From: Vespula vulgaris
Taxonomy: Eukaryota; Arthropoda; Insecta; Hymenoptera; Vespidae
Direction: 5' to 3'
DNA length: 64,000 bases
Assembly: GCF_905475345.1 (NCBI RefSeq)
Contig: NC_066586.1
Location: forward strand, 6,362,400-6,426,399
Below, piece after piece: positions 37,436 through 47,148 of this stretch (positions within the stretch are counted from its first letter, which is position 1; every line of letters begins with the position of its first letter). The notes below the pieces were generated by a model. That model was not told the DNA's origin. It made no database searches and was given only the letters and a program-made list of their open reading frames with translations. The translations under genes were made by a program, and so were the position numbers.

Positions 37436-38319
37436 TAGGTATGTATATATGTATATACATATATGTGCACCCAGATACATAGTATACTTTCACGATATTC
37501 GAATATACGTTTATATACAAACGTACAAACACACTCGTAACGTGGTTTACATATCGATGGGAGTCGTGTTTGCGTTGACGAACAATCAGGCGGTATTTGG
37601 AAACGATGACCTCCGAAGCACGATGAAAATACGAACGATCGATCGTCTCGCAAATAGAACGATGTATCTTTTTGCTATATCCGTATATCTATGCACTTTT
37701 GTATGCGTACCATTCGAGCGTGTAATCTAAAAATATTCGAAAGATATTGGGCTTTTACGATTCTTAGCTATAAAAAAAAAGAAAGAGAACAGTTTTCTCG
37801 TTAATAATTCTACAACATATACATGTATATAGTGATATTAAAGAGAACGAATATTGCGCCACGCCCATATGCCTTCTACAAATTCACATGCGTGCTATCG
37901 AACCATACGATTGCCCCTCTGTCTTTTACTTCTGCCCTTCTTTTCCTTTTCCCTTATTTCTCGGAATTCTCGGTAACTCGGTAAGTTGTCCACGAAACGC
38001 AAAAAGAAAAAGAAAGAAAAAAAAAACAAAAAAAGAAACACAAACGAAAACAATTTATTTAATCCGAAAGTGAATTTCTTTGAAAACAAAAAAATGATAC
38101 TATTTTACCTGTAACCTCCCCCATGGGCAGGAAAGTTTATTACATCATATATATATATATATAGTCAAGATGTTTTTCAAAACAACCCACGTCCTTCTTA
38201 CGCCCACAAATTACGAGTTGTGAAGTGTCCCGGAAAAACAGTAACGTGGATAAATCCGACACGTGCAAAAGAAAGAAAGAGCAAGAGAAAGAGAGAGAGA
38301 GAAAAAGAGAGAGAGAGAG

Positions 38320-38356
<37 letters not shown>

Positions 38357-40304
38357 GAGATAGAGAAAGAGAAAGAGAGAGAGAGAGAGAAAGAAATAGA
38401 AGGGCATAGATAGGAACAGAATTGTGACGTGAATTTTAAAAGTCCAAATACGATTTACGATGCTAGTAGATATGAAATATGTGACGATAGAGTTGATCGT
38501 AAATCGAAACGTTTCGAGATAGAAATTTCCGAAAATAGATAAAACGAGAAATAGAAAACGAAGCAAGATATAAGGGAATATTATCAGAGAGGGTGGGGTC
38601 TACAGTCGGTTGTAGTCGGCATGGATACATACCTAAATACATATATATATATATATATATATACATATATATATACACACACACATATATATGTACGTAC
38701 GTACGTACATACGTACATAGAATTCGAGTAAGACCGGTGTAAAAGGGAAGGAAAGAGGTTCCACGAAGAGAGTGCACGTCCGAGCTCTATAAATATAAAC
38801 AGGCATTTAAGGCCTGCAACCCCTCCGTCTGTCGCGACAGAAGGAGACAAACGCACACACCCACAAGTATACCGTATTGTAAGTATATGTGTTAGAGCAT
38901 GTACATGCGAGCACACGTACCTATATACATACTTACATTCACACGTGTCTCGTCTACTCGCATGCCCGTAACTTTAAAGATCAAACCTCCTTTCGATTCG
39001 TTTATCTACCGATCAATCTTTTCTTCTTTTTATTATTTTAGATATATTATTTCGACGAAGTTTCAAGTTATTATTTCTCGTTCGTTTAACTGTGATAAGT
39101 TGAAATAATTTCTTATTAACTCTCCGTAACAACATGTAAGTTTCTAACGACATACTTATATATTTTTAAAAATATATATTATAATCTTGTATTGAAAAAA
39201 AAATGCAAATATATATAATAATTGTGTATAAATATATGTAATAATTGTGTTAAATATCATTTCATTTTTTCTTTACAAAATGAATGAATTCATATTTGAA
39301 GATTAAATATTTCCCAAGCGTAAATATTAATATAGTTGTACTATAATTCTCATAATGTAAATATAGTTGTACTATAACTTTCACATTATATCCAGATTTT
39401 TTTATTTGAATGCGAAAAAAGAATTGGTTTATGGAGGGTTAATACGAAGACGACGAGAATGTGTCGAATGAAGTGTCGTGAAGTCATCGCCAGAATCACC
39501 GTTTCTCGCACACTCATCTTTTCTCTCCTCTTCTCGTTCATTCTTGTTCATTCTCGTTCATCGTCTCTCGTCCCTCTTTACGCTAAATTTACGCGCAAAA
39601 AGACGACACTAGATGGGAAAAAAGCGTACGACTTATGTGCCATCGACGCTCAAGTTGAAATCAAGCAAAAGAGGGAGAAAGAGAAAGAGAGAGAATGAGA
39701 GAATGAGAAAAAGCATATGTACGTTCTTACGACGTTATTTTCATCCTCTTCTTAGCCCTTTTCCTCCGTTCTTTTTTCTTTTTTTTTCTTCAAAATTATC
39801 GAGAACAAGGCGAATCTATATGTGTAAATGCAACGACTATGAAAAAAGCTATCAACGATAACGTATCTTGCTCTAATAAATTGCTCTCTTTATCTTTCTC
39901 TTTCTCTCTTTCTCTCTTCCTCTCTTTCTCTCTGTTTAGATAAGAACACATCACCCGTTATAATAATAACCCAATACGTGATATTATCGATCTTCGATTT
40001 TCTTTCTAAAATATGTACACTAAGGAGAAAATCTTTTCTATAAAAATGCAAATCTATAAAATAGAAAGAGAGAGAAGGAGAGAGATAAAGAGATGCAATT
40101 AGAAATAAAACACAATTTACTACTCGATTAATAAACGTATATATCCGTGAGATCAAGAGAAAGAAAAAGAAAATTTCTTTTATGTCCTCGTAGAAGAAAA
40201 TGGATTTCGATCCTTCGTGGAAAAACGAGAGAAAAGAAATTGACTTGTAAGAATAGTCGCTGGCGCAATGCGGAAAGCTCGAACGATGGCCCGACATACA
40301 CTCG

Positions 40305-40339
<35 letters not shown>

Positions 40340-41485
40340 GTTCTCCTTCCTTTCTTTTTGTCACACTTTATCAACTCAACGACATATACGTTGTTATGTC
40401 AAAAACGAAGATAAAGCTGATAAATTTTCATCGGGATTGCAAATTTTGATAATAATAAATGTTCATTTATCGATTATCAGATAATACGATTGATTTTATG
40501 TTCTTGCTTCAGTTAAATCTAATTAATGATATATGTATTAGCACGATTGGCTCGACAGTTTAATTCCAAATGCAGTTTCGATAAAAGGTTGCTAACGATT
40601 AAGGAGAACGAGAAAAAAAAAGTATATTTGAACTATACAATTGGCAGAAGTCTTTTAGACTTCTCTAAACACTGTAATGTCCCGCATAGCAACAAGGGTA
40701 TCGCGAAGTAGTCGAGTAAGCTTCGTCGATAAGTCGGAAGAAGGAACCCACGCATACGTTCATCGAATGCAGGAAGGACCGTTAGATCCCTGTACGTAGA
40801 CGGAAAGTCGTAGAACACGAATGAGACACGCACCTAAATCTTAATCCCAAAACAACGAGTTCGCGTGTCTATCCGTACAACGTATCTAAACTAAATTTTT
40901 TACTCCGTTTTCATGATACATTATTTTACTCTATTACTGTTATCAATCGTATCTTTTTGATAATAGATCTTTTATCCTGGAATTGAATCAATCCATAAAA
41001 TTTACTGATAATTTCATGGATCTGATCTTGTAACGATAAGAATAAATAATAATTACAAGATCATCGAGATGACTTAATTATTCGATAATAAGAATATTTG
41101 GACAAACGATATGTAAATTTATCGAAGATGATGATATAATAGTAATTACAAAACTCTGATATAATCCAGGTATAAAAAGTCTATTAATCTATTAAAATAA
41201 AAAAATATATTAAGCAGCTCGATCGCACAAACCTTTGGCAAGACGGTTGAGAATAAGATCCTTATGTTGTGCGATATGGGGTTCAGGAAGCACCACGAGT
41301 AGATAGCAACCACTTAAGGGCGATGGTGGTGGATGTTGTTGCTGCTGTGATCCTGGAGGCACTGCGCTGCTTGTTATCGGTGTACTCGGTGTTACATTTT
41401 GTTCGGCATTTGTGGAAGGTGTCGTTGCAGACTGCCCCCCTCCTCCTCCCCCTCCACCCTCCCCAGCGGGGTCTGTTGTACTCAT
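4366..41485 (-). CDS. Futsch, MAP1A/MAP1B-type giant microtubule-associated protein
   Basis: Cytoskeletal protein that binds and stabilises microtubules in axons, dendrites and presynaptic terminals; this is the known role of Drosophila Futsch. Joined exons, all in phase: 41485-41233, 25689-25591, 25507-25335, 25247-25090, 25007-24596, 24511-6006, 5847-4640, 4535-4366. They total 20,979 bases and 6,992 residues, even longer than the already giant Drosophila protein. Order along the protein: Gly/Gln/Pro-rich leader, conserved MAP1 N-terminal region (about 60-480) starting at the GCYLLVVLPEPH motif, Lys/Glu-rich middle with several repeat families, and the conserved MAP1 light-chain C terminus ending SAYRLEF. 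Start chosen at 41485 because it is the first ATG after a good splice acceptor and begins the MAP1-like leader. All introns are GT-AG; the intron 1 donor (GTTTGT) is weak. Identity is certain at family level; exact exon edges are from reading, not from transcripts. Confidence 0.95.
4640..5847 (-). CDS. futsch exon 7: MAP1 light-chain region
   Basis: About 400 residues. The first part is Ser/Lys/Glu-rich and disordered-looking; two copies of a WG(T/E)PL(G/R)LPSP motif lie near 4990 and 5120; then a basic PKKDRKQAKK-type segment; then the conserved MAP1 light-chain block starting VYMDLTYVPHHGNSYY. The exon enters in phase 2 (joins AG from exon 6 to T, Ser) and leaves in phase 1 through a GTAAGT donor. 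In vertebrate MAP1 proteins the light chain is released by cleavage and binds microtubules and actin; whether this insect protein is cleaved cannot be seen here. Confidence 0.93.
6006..24511 (-). CDS. futsch exon 6: 18.5-kb uninterrupted coding exon
   Basis: Codes for residues about 366-6534 with no stop. The first 110 residues complete the conserved MAP1 N-terminal region (VNLRHINLRAHPCYRDPDP, then FAGTHKKDSNNLTFPIQNLV and ILFPGSTPQHKIFEGF). A Lys/Ala/Pro-rich basic stretch follows (about 23.9-23.1 kb), with SRRPKPVSPSKARVPGSP near 23.2 kb, then long Glu/Lys/Asp-rich sequence. Embedded in it are: helical modules A-B (20.2-19.8 kb), a 15-residue DEKLADATGRAIEPK repeat (18.5-17.9 kb), an S(K/R)SPSI region (16.9-14.3 kb), the 10-residue KEKSPxPE array (14.2-9.2 kb), helical modules C-E (8.74-7.9 kb), KREIIEQEEPE repeats (7.4-7.1 kb) and SGKSTPD motifs (7.7-6.2 kb). 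The repeats carry hundreds of Ser/Thr-Pro sites, as in neurofilament heavy-chain tails, consistent with spacing and phosphoregulation. Confidence 0.95.
6225..7660 (-). repeat. SG(K/R/T)S(T/S)PD motif series in Futsch
   Basis: At least six copies of a short SG[KRT]S[TS]PD motif, plus a GTPDS variant, are scattered through about 480 residues, separated by TT(I/V)TT-rich strings. Each is a proline-directed phosphorylation consensus; the shared flanking Asp suggests common ancestry rather than chance. Function is not known. Confidence 0.75.
7060..7420 (-). repeat. KREIIEQEEPE repeats in Futsch
   Basis: About five to six imperfect copies of a 17-25 residue unit of the form (I/V)(I/V)TK(V/I)(I/V)KREIIEQEEPE. 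Lys-rich and Glu-rich halves alternate, as in the KKEE/KKEI repeats proposed to bind microtubules in MAP1B; the microtubule-binding role here is inference. Confidence 0.7.
7901..8742 (-). repeat. Futsch helical modules C, D and E
   Basis: Three copies of a roughly 64-residue unit: C 8742-8549, D 8480-8288, E 8091-7901 (residues about 5620-5905). Shared pattern, gap-free over 42 residues: IT, three residues, II(E/D)EI, a short linker, (V/I/L)P, then xxIIEEIxxRRK(L/I) and a final D. Each is preceded by EKxxEIExYIxxEYIxKxKK. They are the only strongly hydrophobic, globular-looking segments in the otherwise charged middle of the protein. No known domain recognised. Confidence 0.8.
9230..14190 (-). 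repeat. 30-bp coding minisatellite (KEKSPxPE decapeptide array)
   Basis: About 150 tandem 30-bp units, in strict register from roughly 9,360 to 13,980 and more degenerate at the edges, each coding for a decapeptide such as KEKSPTPEIQ or EKQKSPSPVS. The left part shows a 60-bp two-unit period (KEKSPAAE then KQKSPSPV), the right part a 90-bp three-unit period (SPSPEVQ, SPTPEIQ, SPSxEAE). Each unit has one Ser-Pro or more. The composition resembles the KSP repeats of neurofilament heavy chain. Residues about 3810-5460 of Futsch. Confidence 0.95.
12495..13045 (-). repeat. Recent 270-bp (nine-unit) tandem duplication in the futsch minisatellite
   Basis: Bases 12495-12775 and 12765-13045 read identically by eye, an offset of exactly nine 30-bp units, including silent differences that distinguish the units inside each block. 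This marks a recent duplication within the array. Confidence 0.85.
14250..16930 (-). repeat. S(K/R)SPS(I/V) motif region of Futsch
   Basis: About 35-40 copies of DxSKSPSI/SRSPSV at irregular spacing of some 13-35 residues, mixed with DEK/VEEK segments (residues about 2890-3790). Resembles SR-type and KSP-type kinase substrates. The spacing is not a fixed period, so this is an older or more relaxed repeat than the neighbouring 30-bp array. Confidence 0.85.
17925..18495 (-). repeat. DEKLADATGRAIEPK repeats in Futsch
   Basis: Six copies of a 15-residue core (variants DEKLADATGHVVEPK, DEKLADGTGRAIEPK, DEKLTDATGRAIEPK and others), separated by 13-25 residues of KKLEEK-type sequence; residues about 2370-2560. 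At DNA level the plus strand shows the recurring complement of LADATG and EPK. No known domain recognised. Confidence 0.9.
19815..20200 (-). repeat. Futsch helical modules A and B
   Basis: Two copies of the same module found again at 8.7-7.9 kb: A about 20200-20027 (ITIEIIEYITIVKRVPRERV core) and B about 20006-19815 (ITVQIIEEISIRKAVPKRII core), residues about 1803-1930. Module B is followed by LRKESPEDE, matching LRKTSEDE after module D, so a larger cassette seems to have been duplicated. Confidence 0.8.
24596..25007 (-). CDS. futsch exon 5: MBL-like part of MAP1 N terminus
   Basis: Residues about 228-365. Contains GNIRFSHPTLYVFPGGQGDA, then LVDGG (304-308) and LTRINNSNIGGM (about 330-341). 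The layout resembles a metallo-beta-lactamase fold, but the metal-binding HxHxDH is replaced by TRINNSN, so it should be catalytically dead, as generally thought for the MAP1 family. Acceptor TATAG, donor GTAAGT, intron 5 of 84 bases. Confidence 0.93.
25090..25247 (-). CDS. futsch exon 4
   Basis: Encodes DGTFSLADFLDAFSEHEVQR and onwards to GVGDWTTTRLSKESCTR. Joins exon 3 in phase 0 and leaves in phase 2 (AG, donor GTAAAA). The sequence is conserved MAP1 N-terminal region; flanking introns are 87 and 82 bases. Confidence 0.92.
25335..25507 (-). CDS. futsch exon 3
   Basis: Encodes ERLIQYATENLVTEVLIHPQ, then CIRNLLASFTKHRHIIHAGY and FGGNGSWILQ, typical of the MAP1 N terminus. Acceptor GTACAG, donor GTAATA; flanking introns are 83 and 87 bases. 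Confidence 0.93.
25591..25689 (-). CDS. futsch exon 2
   Basis: A 99-base exon encoding FLSWDKDSCHVDLEKELQAL and IAQAPEGEEARN. The FLSWD motif directly follows KG from exon 1, as in other MAP1 proteins, which confirms the join across a 15.5-kb intron. Acceptor TTTTAG, donor GTAAGA. Confidence 0.93.
27095..27107. promoter_or_regulatory. Candidate RFX X-box in futsch intron 1
   Basis: GTTGCTTGGCAAC fits the X-box consensus RYYNYY-N(1-3)-RRNRAC with a one-base spacer and is an almost perfect inverted repeat. RFX factors act in ciliated sensory neurons of insects, and futsch is a pan-neuronal gene, so a role is conceivable but unproven. Confidence 0.35.
27480..27620. promoter_or_regulatory. Candidate conserved non-coding element in intron 1
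   Basis: About 140 bases of GC-balanced, non-repetitive sequence (around AAGCCCTGGGGGTGATTC and CACCGGCCCCCGTCC) inside AT-rich intron. No open frame or RNA gene recognised. Contrast with the surroundings is the only evidence. Confidence 0.3.
29314..29343. repeat. (CT)n microsatellite
   Basis: About 15 CT units within futsch intron 1, followed by further CT/TTC-rich sequence to about 29,450 and then a GAC/CGA run at 29,448-29,470. Confidence 0.85.
29927..30005. repeat. Cluster of three palindromes
   Basis: A perfect 18-base palindrome (TATATCTTATAAGATATA, 29927-29944), an odd palindrome AAGACGACGTCTT (29962-29974), and a 14-base-arm inverted repeat with one mismatch (29974-30005). No open frame. 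Confidence 0.7.
31189..31245. repeat. (GGAA)n microsatellite
   Basis: About 14 perfect GGAA units in futsch intron 1. Confidence 0.95.
35572..35612. repeat. (CT)n microsatellite
   Basis: About 20 CT units with one CACT interruption, in futsch intron 1. Confidence 0.85.
35839..35893. repeat. (GA)n microsatellite
   Basis: About 27 perfect GA units, followed within 80 bases by a (CT)n tract of similar length at 35,971-36,003; the two are complementary and could pair as a hairpin in the transcript or in single-stranded DNA. Confidence 0.9.
35971..36003. repeat. (CT)n microsatellite
   Basis: About 16 CT units, complementary to the GA tract ending at 35,893. Confidence 0.9.
36770..36920. promoter_or_regulatory. 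Candidate conserved non-coding element in intron 1
   Basis: About 150 bases of complex sequence with AATTAAG/TTAATT homeodomain-type cores (CTTAATTAAG at about 36,810 and TTGTTAATTGC at about 36,846), close to GTTGCCAT and AGTATTGACATGAGC. It looks like an insect enhancer core, but no conservation data were available. Confidence 0.3.
37394..37424. repeat. (AT)n microsatellite
   Basis: About 15 AT units, continuing into ACACAC and ATATGT steps to about 37,465. Confidence 0.85.
38278..38402. repeat. (GA)n / (GAAA)n purine tract
   Basis: About 125 bases of interrupted GA repeat in futsch intron 1; produces spurious Arg/Glu and Ser/Leu frames. Confidence 0.85.
38639..38702. repeat. (AT)n with ACAC and ACGT steps
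   Basis: Compound AT/AC microsatellite running into a GTACGTAC alternating tract to about 38,720. Confidence 0.8.
39331..39388. repeat. Tandem pair of a 29-base unit
   Basis: ATATAGTTGTACTATAA begins two consecutive copies, each followed by a diverged TCTCATAATG or CTTTCACATT tail. The core itself (TTGTACTATAA) is partly self-complementary. Confidence 0.65.
41233..41485 (-). CDS. futsch exon 1 (first coding exon)
   Basis: Encodes the N-terminal 84 residues: a Gly8 run, a Ser/Thr-rich leader, QQQQ and PPPSPLSG, then the conserved GCYLLVVLPEPHIAQHKD and LILNRLAKG. The ATG (41485-41483) lies two bases inside the exon, just after the acceptor CTCTTCAG, so nearly all of the 5' UTR is on upstream exons. 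The last G joins GT of exon 2 to give KGFLSWD. Confidence 0.92.
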
Positions 41486-41487
41486 AG

Positions 41488-43263
41488 CTGAAGAGAAAAA
41501 TAAAATAACGTCAAGCTATTTATTTATAAACGTGTCGAAAAAGAACAAATACTAATAAAGAGATAGTCCGAAAGGGTGAACGAAACTATTACATTTTCGC
41601 ACCCCTTTCTATCTCGATGATTGTTCAACCCGTTAATCTAATTACAAATGCGTGTTCTGCGAAGTTTGCAGAGTTCTCAATAAGCAATATTTACTAATGA
41701 AAATCGTAACGCGAAGGGATGTCACGATTCATTTCCAAACTCCTATTTCTCTTTTACTTCCCTTCTGTTCGTTCCCAATCAAGTCTCGAAATTAAACTGA
41801 CACATTCAAAAAGCAAATAAGCAGACGTCCAGGGAAAAAGACGAATTGCTCGATAAAACTTTCGATAAAGCTGCTCGTAAAGCGGCAAAGTTTATTCACC
41901 GATAAGATCTCTTTTCTTCTTCTTGCTGAGATCAAAGGATCTCAGACAGAAATATAACGAGTGAAGCCGAAGAGGAAGAGAAGAGTGTAACTTTTCCCTT
42001 TCTCGAGACCTACAAGTTTGCGCAGTGGTAATTCACCCCTCTACGGTGACTGTAGCTCACTCTGGTGAGTCTATGTTACCTGGTACACGCCTGACACTGT
42101 TATACGCTTTATAGGTTAGGTATTCTGTTCCTATACCGACATAATCGAGAAAAAAAACTCACGTTTAAACATTAGAAGAAATAAATAATATAGAAATAAT
42201 ACATTATATTGAAGATATTCAAATGATTATGTAAAGAATTGCAAGAAAGATATAAAATAGTTGTCAGTCGTATCAGCTACGCTTCTCAGCTAAGCCGAAC
42301 ACCGATGAGGTTCCATCGAAACCTTACGATAAGACTGAACCTTTACACGAACGGATACCGAAGAAAGGGTTAGTCGAAGTAGATCTAAAGGAAATCTACA
42401 TTCTAGTTGGCTTACCGGTTCACTGTATATTATCGTTGCTGTTAACTAAGCTAAGACAATCCCATTTTTTGAAAGTATCAAATGAGATATTCCTCAAGCT
42501 ATTCGACTAGTATCGGCACACAGCATTGCGCAGGATTTACGCGATGCTCTCGCGAGGAGAAAGAGTTCGAGGAGTAGGTCCTATCGAGCCAATGCGCAGG
42601 ATCCAAGCCGGTTCTCGGCAGGTTAGATCATTGATCCAAATTCTGACTGTGACTATCATAAGACTAACCAGCCAGAAAAAGCTCTCGATTATTCACCTTC
42701 CCTGCCTATCTGTCTGTCTCCCCTTCTCCCTCCCCTCCCTTCCCCTCTTCTCTCTCTCTCTCTCTCTTTTTAATTCTTTCTATTTTTAAGGAAATCAAAT
42801 TTAGATTTTACTAGGAAGATTATAAAAATCACTATGTGGGAACGAATAGAAAGAATAGATGAATACGTTAGTACTTTAATAACAAAGGTACACTATCAGA
42901 TTTTTATGCCGAGAACTAAAAAAAGAAAAAAGATAATTTGACATTCGATCGAATCAGTAGAGAAATAGAGACAGAGAGACACCGCAATCCTTCCGAGAAT
43001 TGTCACCGCAGTGCACACCCACCACCGACAACCCCTCCCCTAGACTCAATCCAGGCGCAATTTAGACGCAGCCCTCGATAAAAATCCATACGACGTACAT
43101 ATTTATCAGATGAGAATTTCGATGAGATCAACGAGAAAATATATTGAGTTAACACTTCTTTCCCTGGCCAACGTCATTTAACTTACGTATAATATACACT
43201 CTCTAGAATCTAACACGCCACGTAAATGTTTAGAATGGAAACACACAAAATTAGGCCACTCAC
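41488..43263 (-). other. Putative futsch 5' UTR intron
   Basis: Begins (on the minus strand) with a strong GAG|GTGAGT donor at 43264/43263 and ends at the TTTTTCTCTTCAG acceptor just before the start codon. The acceptor is clear; the choice of donor is a guess because several upstream exons are possible. No gene within; the open frames are short. Confidence 0.4.
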
Positions 43264-44000
43264 CTCAGTCACGTATAGCTCCTCCTTAATTCCAGGTTAC
43301 CCGACGTATCCTGGAAGGTACTTCCTTCCAAAACAAAAAATGAAATTACCACGACGATGATGAGAACGACAAGGCTTCAGGATCAGAAGTACCGCTTCTT
43401 CTCCGATCGATCGTTACTTTTTGACGTTTGACAGGCCGTTGTCGGTGCGAAGCTTAGAGACGTCAGGTGGCGCGAACGCGGTCTCCTCTTCGTGTTGCAC
43501 ACGATTCCGTGCGTATATACGTGTCTGTCTGTCCGCTACGTATATATGTGTGTATGTGTGTGTGTATGTGTACGTAGAGGGGAGAGAGAGAGACCGTGTC
43601 CCGAGACACAAGAGAGATTTTTTTGAATTTGTCAGAGGGATTAAGAAAGTTAACAATTGTGCCTTGACATCGTCGAATGAACAGGCTTTCGTTAATTCCT
43701 TCCTTATTACTACAACGATTCTCTCTCCCTCTCTCTCTCTCTCTATTTCTGTCTATCTGTCTGTCTGTCTGCCTTTTTGTATCGATAGCTTGAAAACGTT
43801 CGAACTAGCTCGGCAGCAGCTTTCGCGTTGGGGGCTGCCGGCTCTCTGACAGACGCTGCGGCCCCCTGCATCGTTCCACGCAGAAGCCCCCACCTTTACA
43901 CCCCGAGAACTAACCCCACCACCGCACAAGGAAGAACTCGATTGGTCGAAGAAACCAGCCGGGTTCCTACCTACGCCGTGCGTCGATGCTTTTTACACTA
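43264..44000 (-). promoter_or_regulatory. Possible futsch leader exon and promoter region
   Basis: The sequence here is clearly richer in G, C and CpG than its surroundings (for example around 43,430-43,500 and 43,800-43,990), as often seen at insect promoters, and a good donor lies at its left edge. No TATA box or initiator could be assigned with confidence, and transcript data would be needed to place the start. Confidence 0.35.
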
Positions 44001-44054
44001 GCCGACCATATAGATACGGTGATATCGCATAGGCTCGCTCCTCTTTCGTTTCTA

Positions 44055-44155
44055 CTACACCAATACTACAACTATTACTATTACTACTCACTACTATTGT
44101 TACTACTACTAGTATATCTAAACTATTACTACTGCTACTACTATTATAACTAAAG
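44055..44155. repeat. Degenerate (ACT)n tract
   Basis: About 100 bases of interrupted ACT/ATT triplets (TACTACTACT, TATTACTACT), typical of a decaying trinucleotide microsatellite. Confidence 0.8.
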
Positions 44156-45601
44156 TTATATCCTTTACATGTAGACTATAATGAGCGTAAAGTTCAAAGC
44201 TAGGTACCAAGAATCAGGGAAAGAATTTGTATGCGTTCAAGAAATTATTAGTTAGCCTAGACTATACCAATTGTTTTTTCCACTTTGTATGTAAAAGAGA
44301 GAGAGAGAGAAAGAGAGAAAATCTTGGATTTAAACTCGATATCAAATTTTCGAAGAGCTTTCTCAAGATTTAAGTGATATATTCTCAAAGTTTGAAGATA
44401 AATCAAACTACGAGTGACCACAAATCAAAATTAATTCCTCTCCTTGTAATCTCCGTAGACTGATAGAACGAGTCAAGTGTCTCCCTGCGGATCAATGAAA
44501 TATACGTATACGCGCTTTGCCGCCGCGCTACTGGATAATTATATCACGTTAAAATTATTCCCCCGGAGACAGTGCCATTACCCTTAAAGGTATAGTTACA
44601 TTCTGAACGTACGTATCGTTTATTGGAAAGAACGAGGTTAAAATCTGGAATATGTGGATCGTATTCCATTATCGTCGTTATGATGCTCGACGAGATTCAA
44701 ATTTATAATATCTATGACAAATTCTTCGAAAATTCATAAAACCTATAAAATTTACCTATTCCCTGATGTAACGGAATTTGAAAGATTAATGGAACTCTCG
44801 GGTTATACGTACGGGGTTGTAATTAATAATAGATCAATTGTAAAGAGACCTCGAGGAGCTTAGGAAAAGTTAAATAAAGTGTTCAAAGACTAAGAGAACG
44901 ATCGTTTCTTAAAGGATGAAGTTCCGAGAGTCCGTTTTATTGTTCCTAAGATCGATATTTCCGTGAGATATGGGAAAGCAGACGGAAAATGTCTCGTAAA
45001 AACTTCATCGATGCTTTTCCGAATCATCGATTTTCGTCCTCTCGTATAATTTCTTGGAAAGAATAAAAGAGAGAAGGAGATGTGGAGGAAAAATAAAGAG
45101 CTAAGAGAGAGAAATAGCGCGAGCAAACGAAGAACGTGCCGACGTTATGGCTATTTGTCGCAATGCGGTGAGCCTTGTCTTGCATTGTATAATCCTCTTT
45201 TACACTTCACCTTTCGTTCGAAGCATTGACCTCGCGCGTTAAATATCAGGAGAGACGCTCGATTGAAATTCGTCGCGCTGAAATAGAGAAAAAACGTCTT
45301 ATCGGTTTTATCCTTTAGAAGCTTCGTCATCGGAAAATGTCATATTTCATCATGGATGGCCGAATTCTTTCTCCATCCTTTTATTTCATCTTCTTTTTAT
45401 TTTGTTTATTTTTATTTTTATTTTTATTTTTTTTTTTTTTTTAATCGATGGCGCGAAAAAAAATTAAACAGAAGATCGGAGGCCTTAAGGAATTTTTGAA
45501 CACCATGTATGGACGAATACGTGACTGACATATGAAGAAGCTAATCTATTCGTTTGATGTACGTAAGACTTCCTGCCTCGGCCAAAATAGCCAGCCGTAT
45601 C

Positions 45602-45632
45602 GTCTCTCTCCTTCACCCTCTCTCTCTCCCTT

Positions 45633-45676
<44 letters not shown>

Positions 45677-45693
45677 TCTCTCTCTCTCTTTCA
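45602..45693. repeat. (CT)n tract
   Basis: About 90 bases of CT repeat with CCCT and TTTC interruptions. Confidence 0.9.
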
Positions 45694-47101
45694 CTATGCA
45701 AAAGCATATCTGCTAAAAAAATAAATACAATCAAAAACTAACAAAATACAAAAATTCTTGATGTACAAAAAAATGAATAATACCAAAGTTAAGAAGTTAA
45801 AAAAGATATCGTGTCTGTCCAAAACAAAATATTACTACTGAATGAAAATTTAATAAAACATACTTCAAGAAAGCACGAGGCTCCTTTTTTTCTTTCATTC
45901 TCTCTTTCTCTCTTTCTCTCATTCTCTCTATTTTTCTCGTATTTCTTTTTGTTCTATTCTCCTTTTATGTATCTTTCATTCAACATGAATCAATTATTTT
46001 ACGAAACTCGAAACGCGCGTTCCTTAGAAACGTACCGTGCCTGCCTACGATAGGCTATTACTACTGAATACGAAGTAGAAAACGCAAAGAAATGAAGAAA
46101 TTCGCTTCGAAAAAGCTTGAAGTTGCCTTTTTATTCACCTGATTCTACCTAATTCTCTTTCTCATATACTTCTTCAATGTTAATTAATTAACAATTAATA
46201 GAATAGAACATACGATTCTTCTACATAGTTATTGACTGCATAGTTATCATGTGTAACTTAATATTTTTATATTTTTTTTAGATTACCTCTCAATTTAATA
46301 GTCAATAAAAATTCTAATACCTCGCACATGTTCACTTTCGTGATTTAATTTAAAATAGATTTCGAGTATCTTTTGAAGCAAATACGATAGGAGTGACATC
46401 ACGATTAAGGACCAATTTTCGATTACGTTGCTCGATTTATCGATCGACCGTGTTTCGTTTCGATTGCCGCAGTGCTTTCTCTTAGTAGCTAGTACCGTAT
46501 TCTCGTATCCTAGACTAGTCCCCTCCGCTTCTACGATTTTGACGCGGTGCCGACGAGGGCGATCGATTTCGACGATAAACATTTCTTCGGTTCTCTCACT
46601 CTTGTTTTTTCTAGATTTACTATCCACAATCTCTACTCTCTCTATTTTTTATTTTTCAACGACGACTTTAAGATCTCTCGATTATCTATGATTCGAAAAA
46701 AAAAAAAAACGTTGAAACATCGAACTAATATTGCTCGATCTATTCTAAATGAAACGATTTGAAATATCGATAAAATTTTACAAGATTCTACTGTTCTATT
46801 CCAAGGATATATTCCTTCCAAAGTATCCTTTAGAAAATCATTAAAATTACTTCGATTTAAGATTACTACGATATTTTTCTAAAACCTTGACGAATCGTAT
46901 TCTAATCATCTATTTCGAATAACTCGAGAATATATGATAAAAATTGAAGAAAGTCAAGTAGAAAATTGTTTTCGATAGATTTAACAAATAGCAAGGGGTG
47001 AATGCGCATAGGTGACGGCACTGAACATACTGCGCGGCGCTAGTATTGACCGGCGCCCCATACTAACCGTGTTGAGAACATCTGAAACTGAAGTATAGCA
47101 A

Positions 47102-47104
<3 letters not shown>

Positions 47105-47147
<43 letters not shown>
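47105..47147. repeat. (CT)n microsatellite
   Basis: About 21 uninterrupted CT units. Confidence 0.9.

Positions 47148-47148
<1 letters not shown>

Larger units (their letters stand above)
25690..41232 (-). other. futsch intron 1 (15.5 kb), no nested gene seen
   Basis: Separates the leader exon from the rest of futsch. It holds many CT/GA, AT and GGAA microsatellites, AT-rich filler and a few stretches of balanced, non-repetitive sequence that look like regulatory elements (26,940-27,130; 27,480-27,620; 36,770-36,920). The open frames inside are low-complexity or short and unrecognised. The donor is GTTTGT, the acceptor TTTTAG. Confidence 0.8.

Noticed and set aside
37256..38777. Tyr/Ile-rich short proteins
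   Set aside because: Translations of AT/ATGT/ACAT microsatellites in futsch intron 1.
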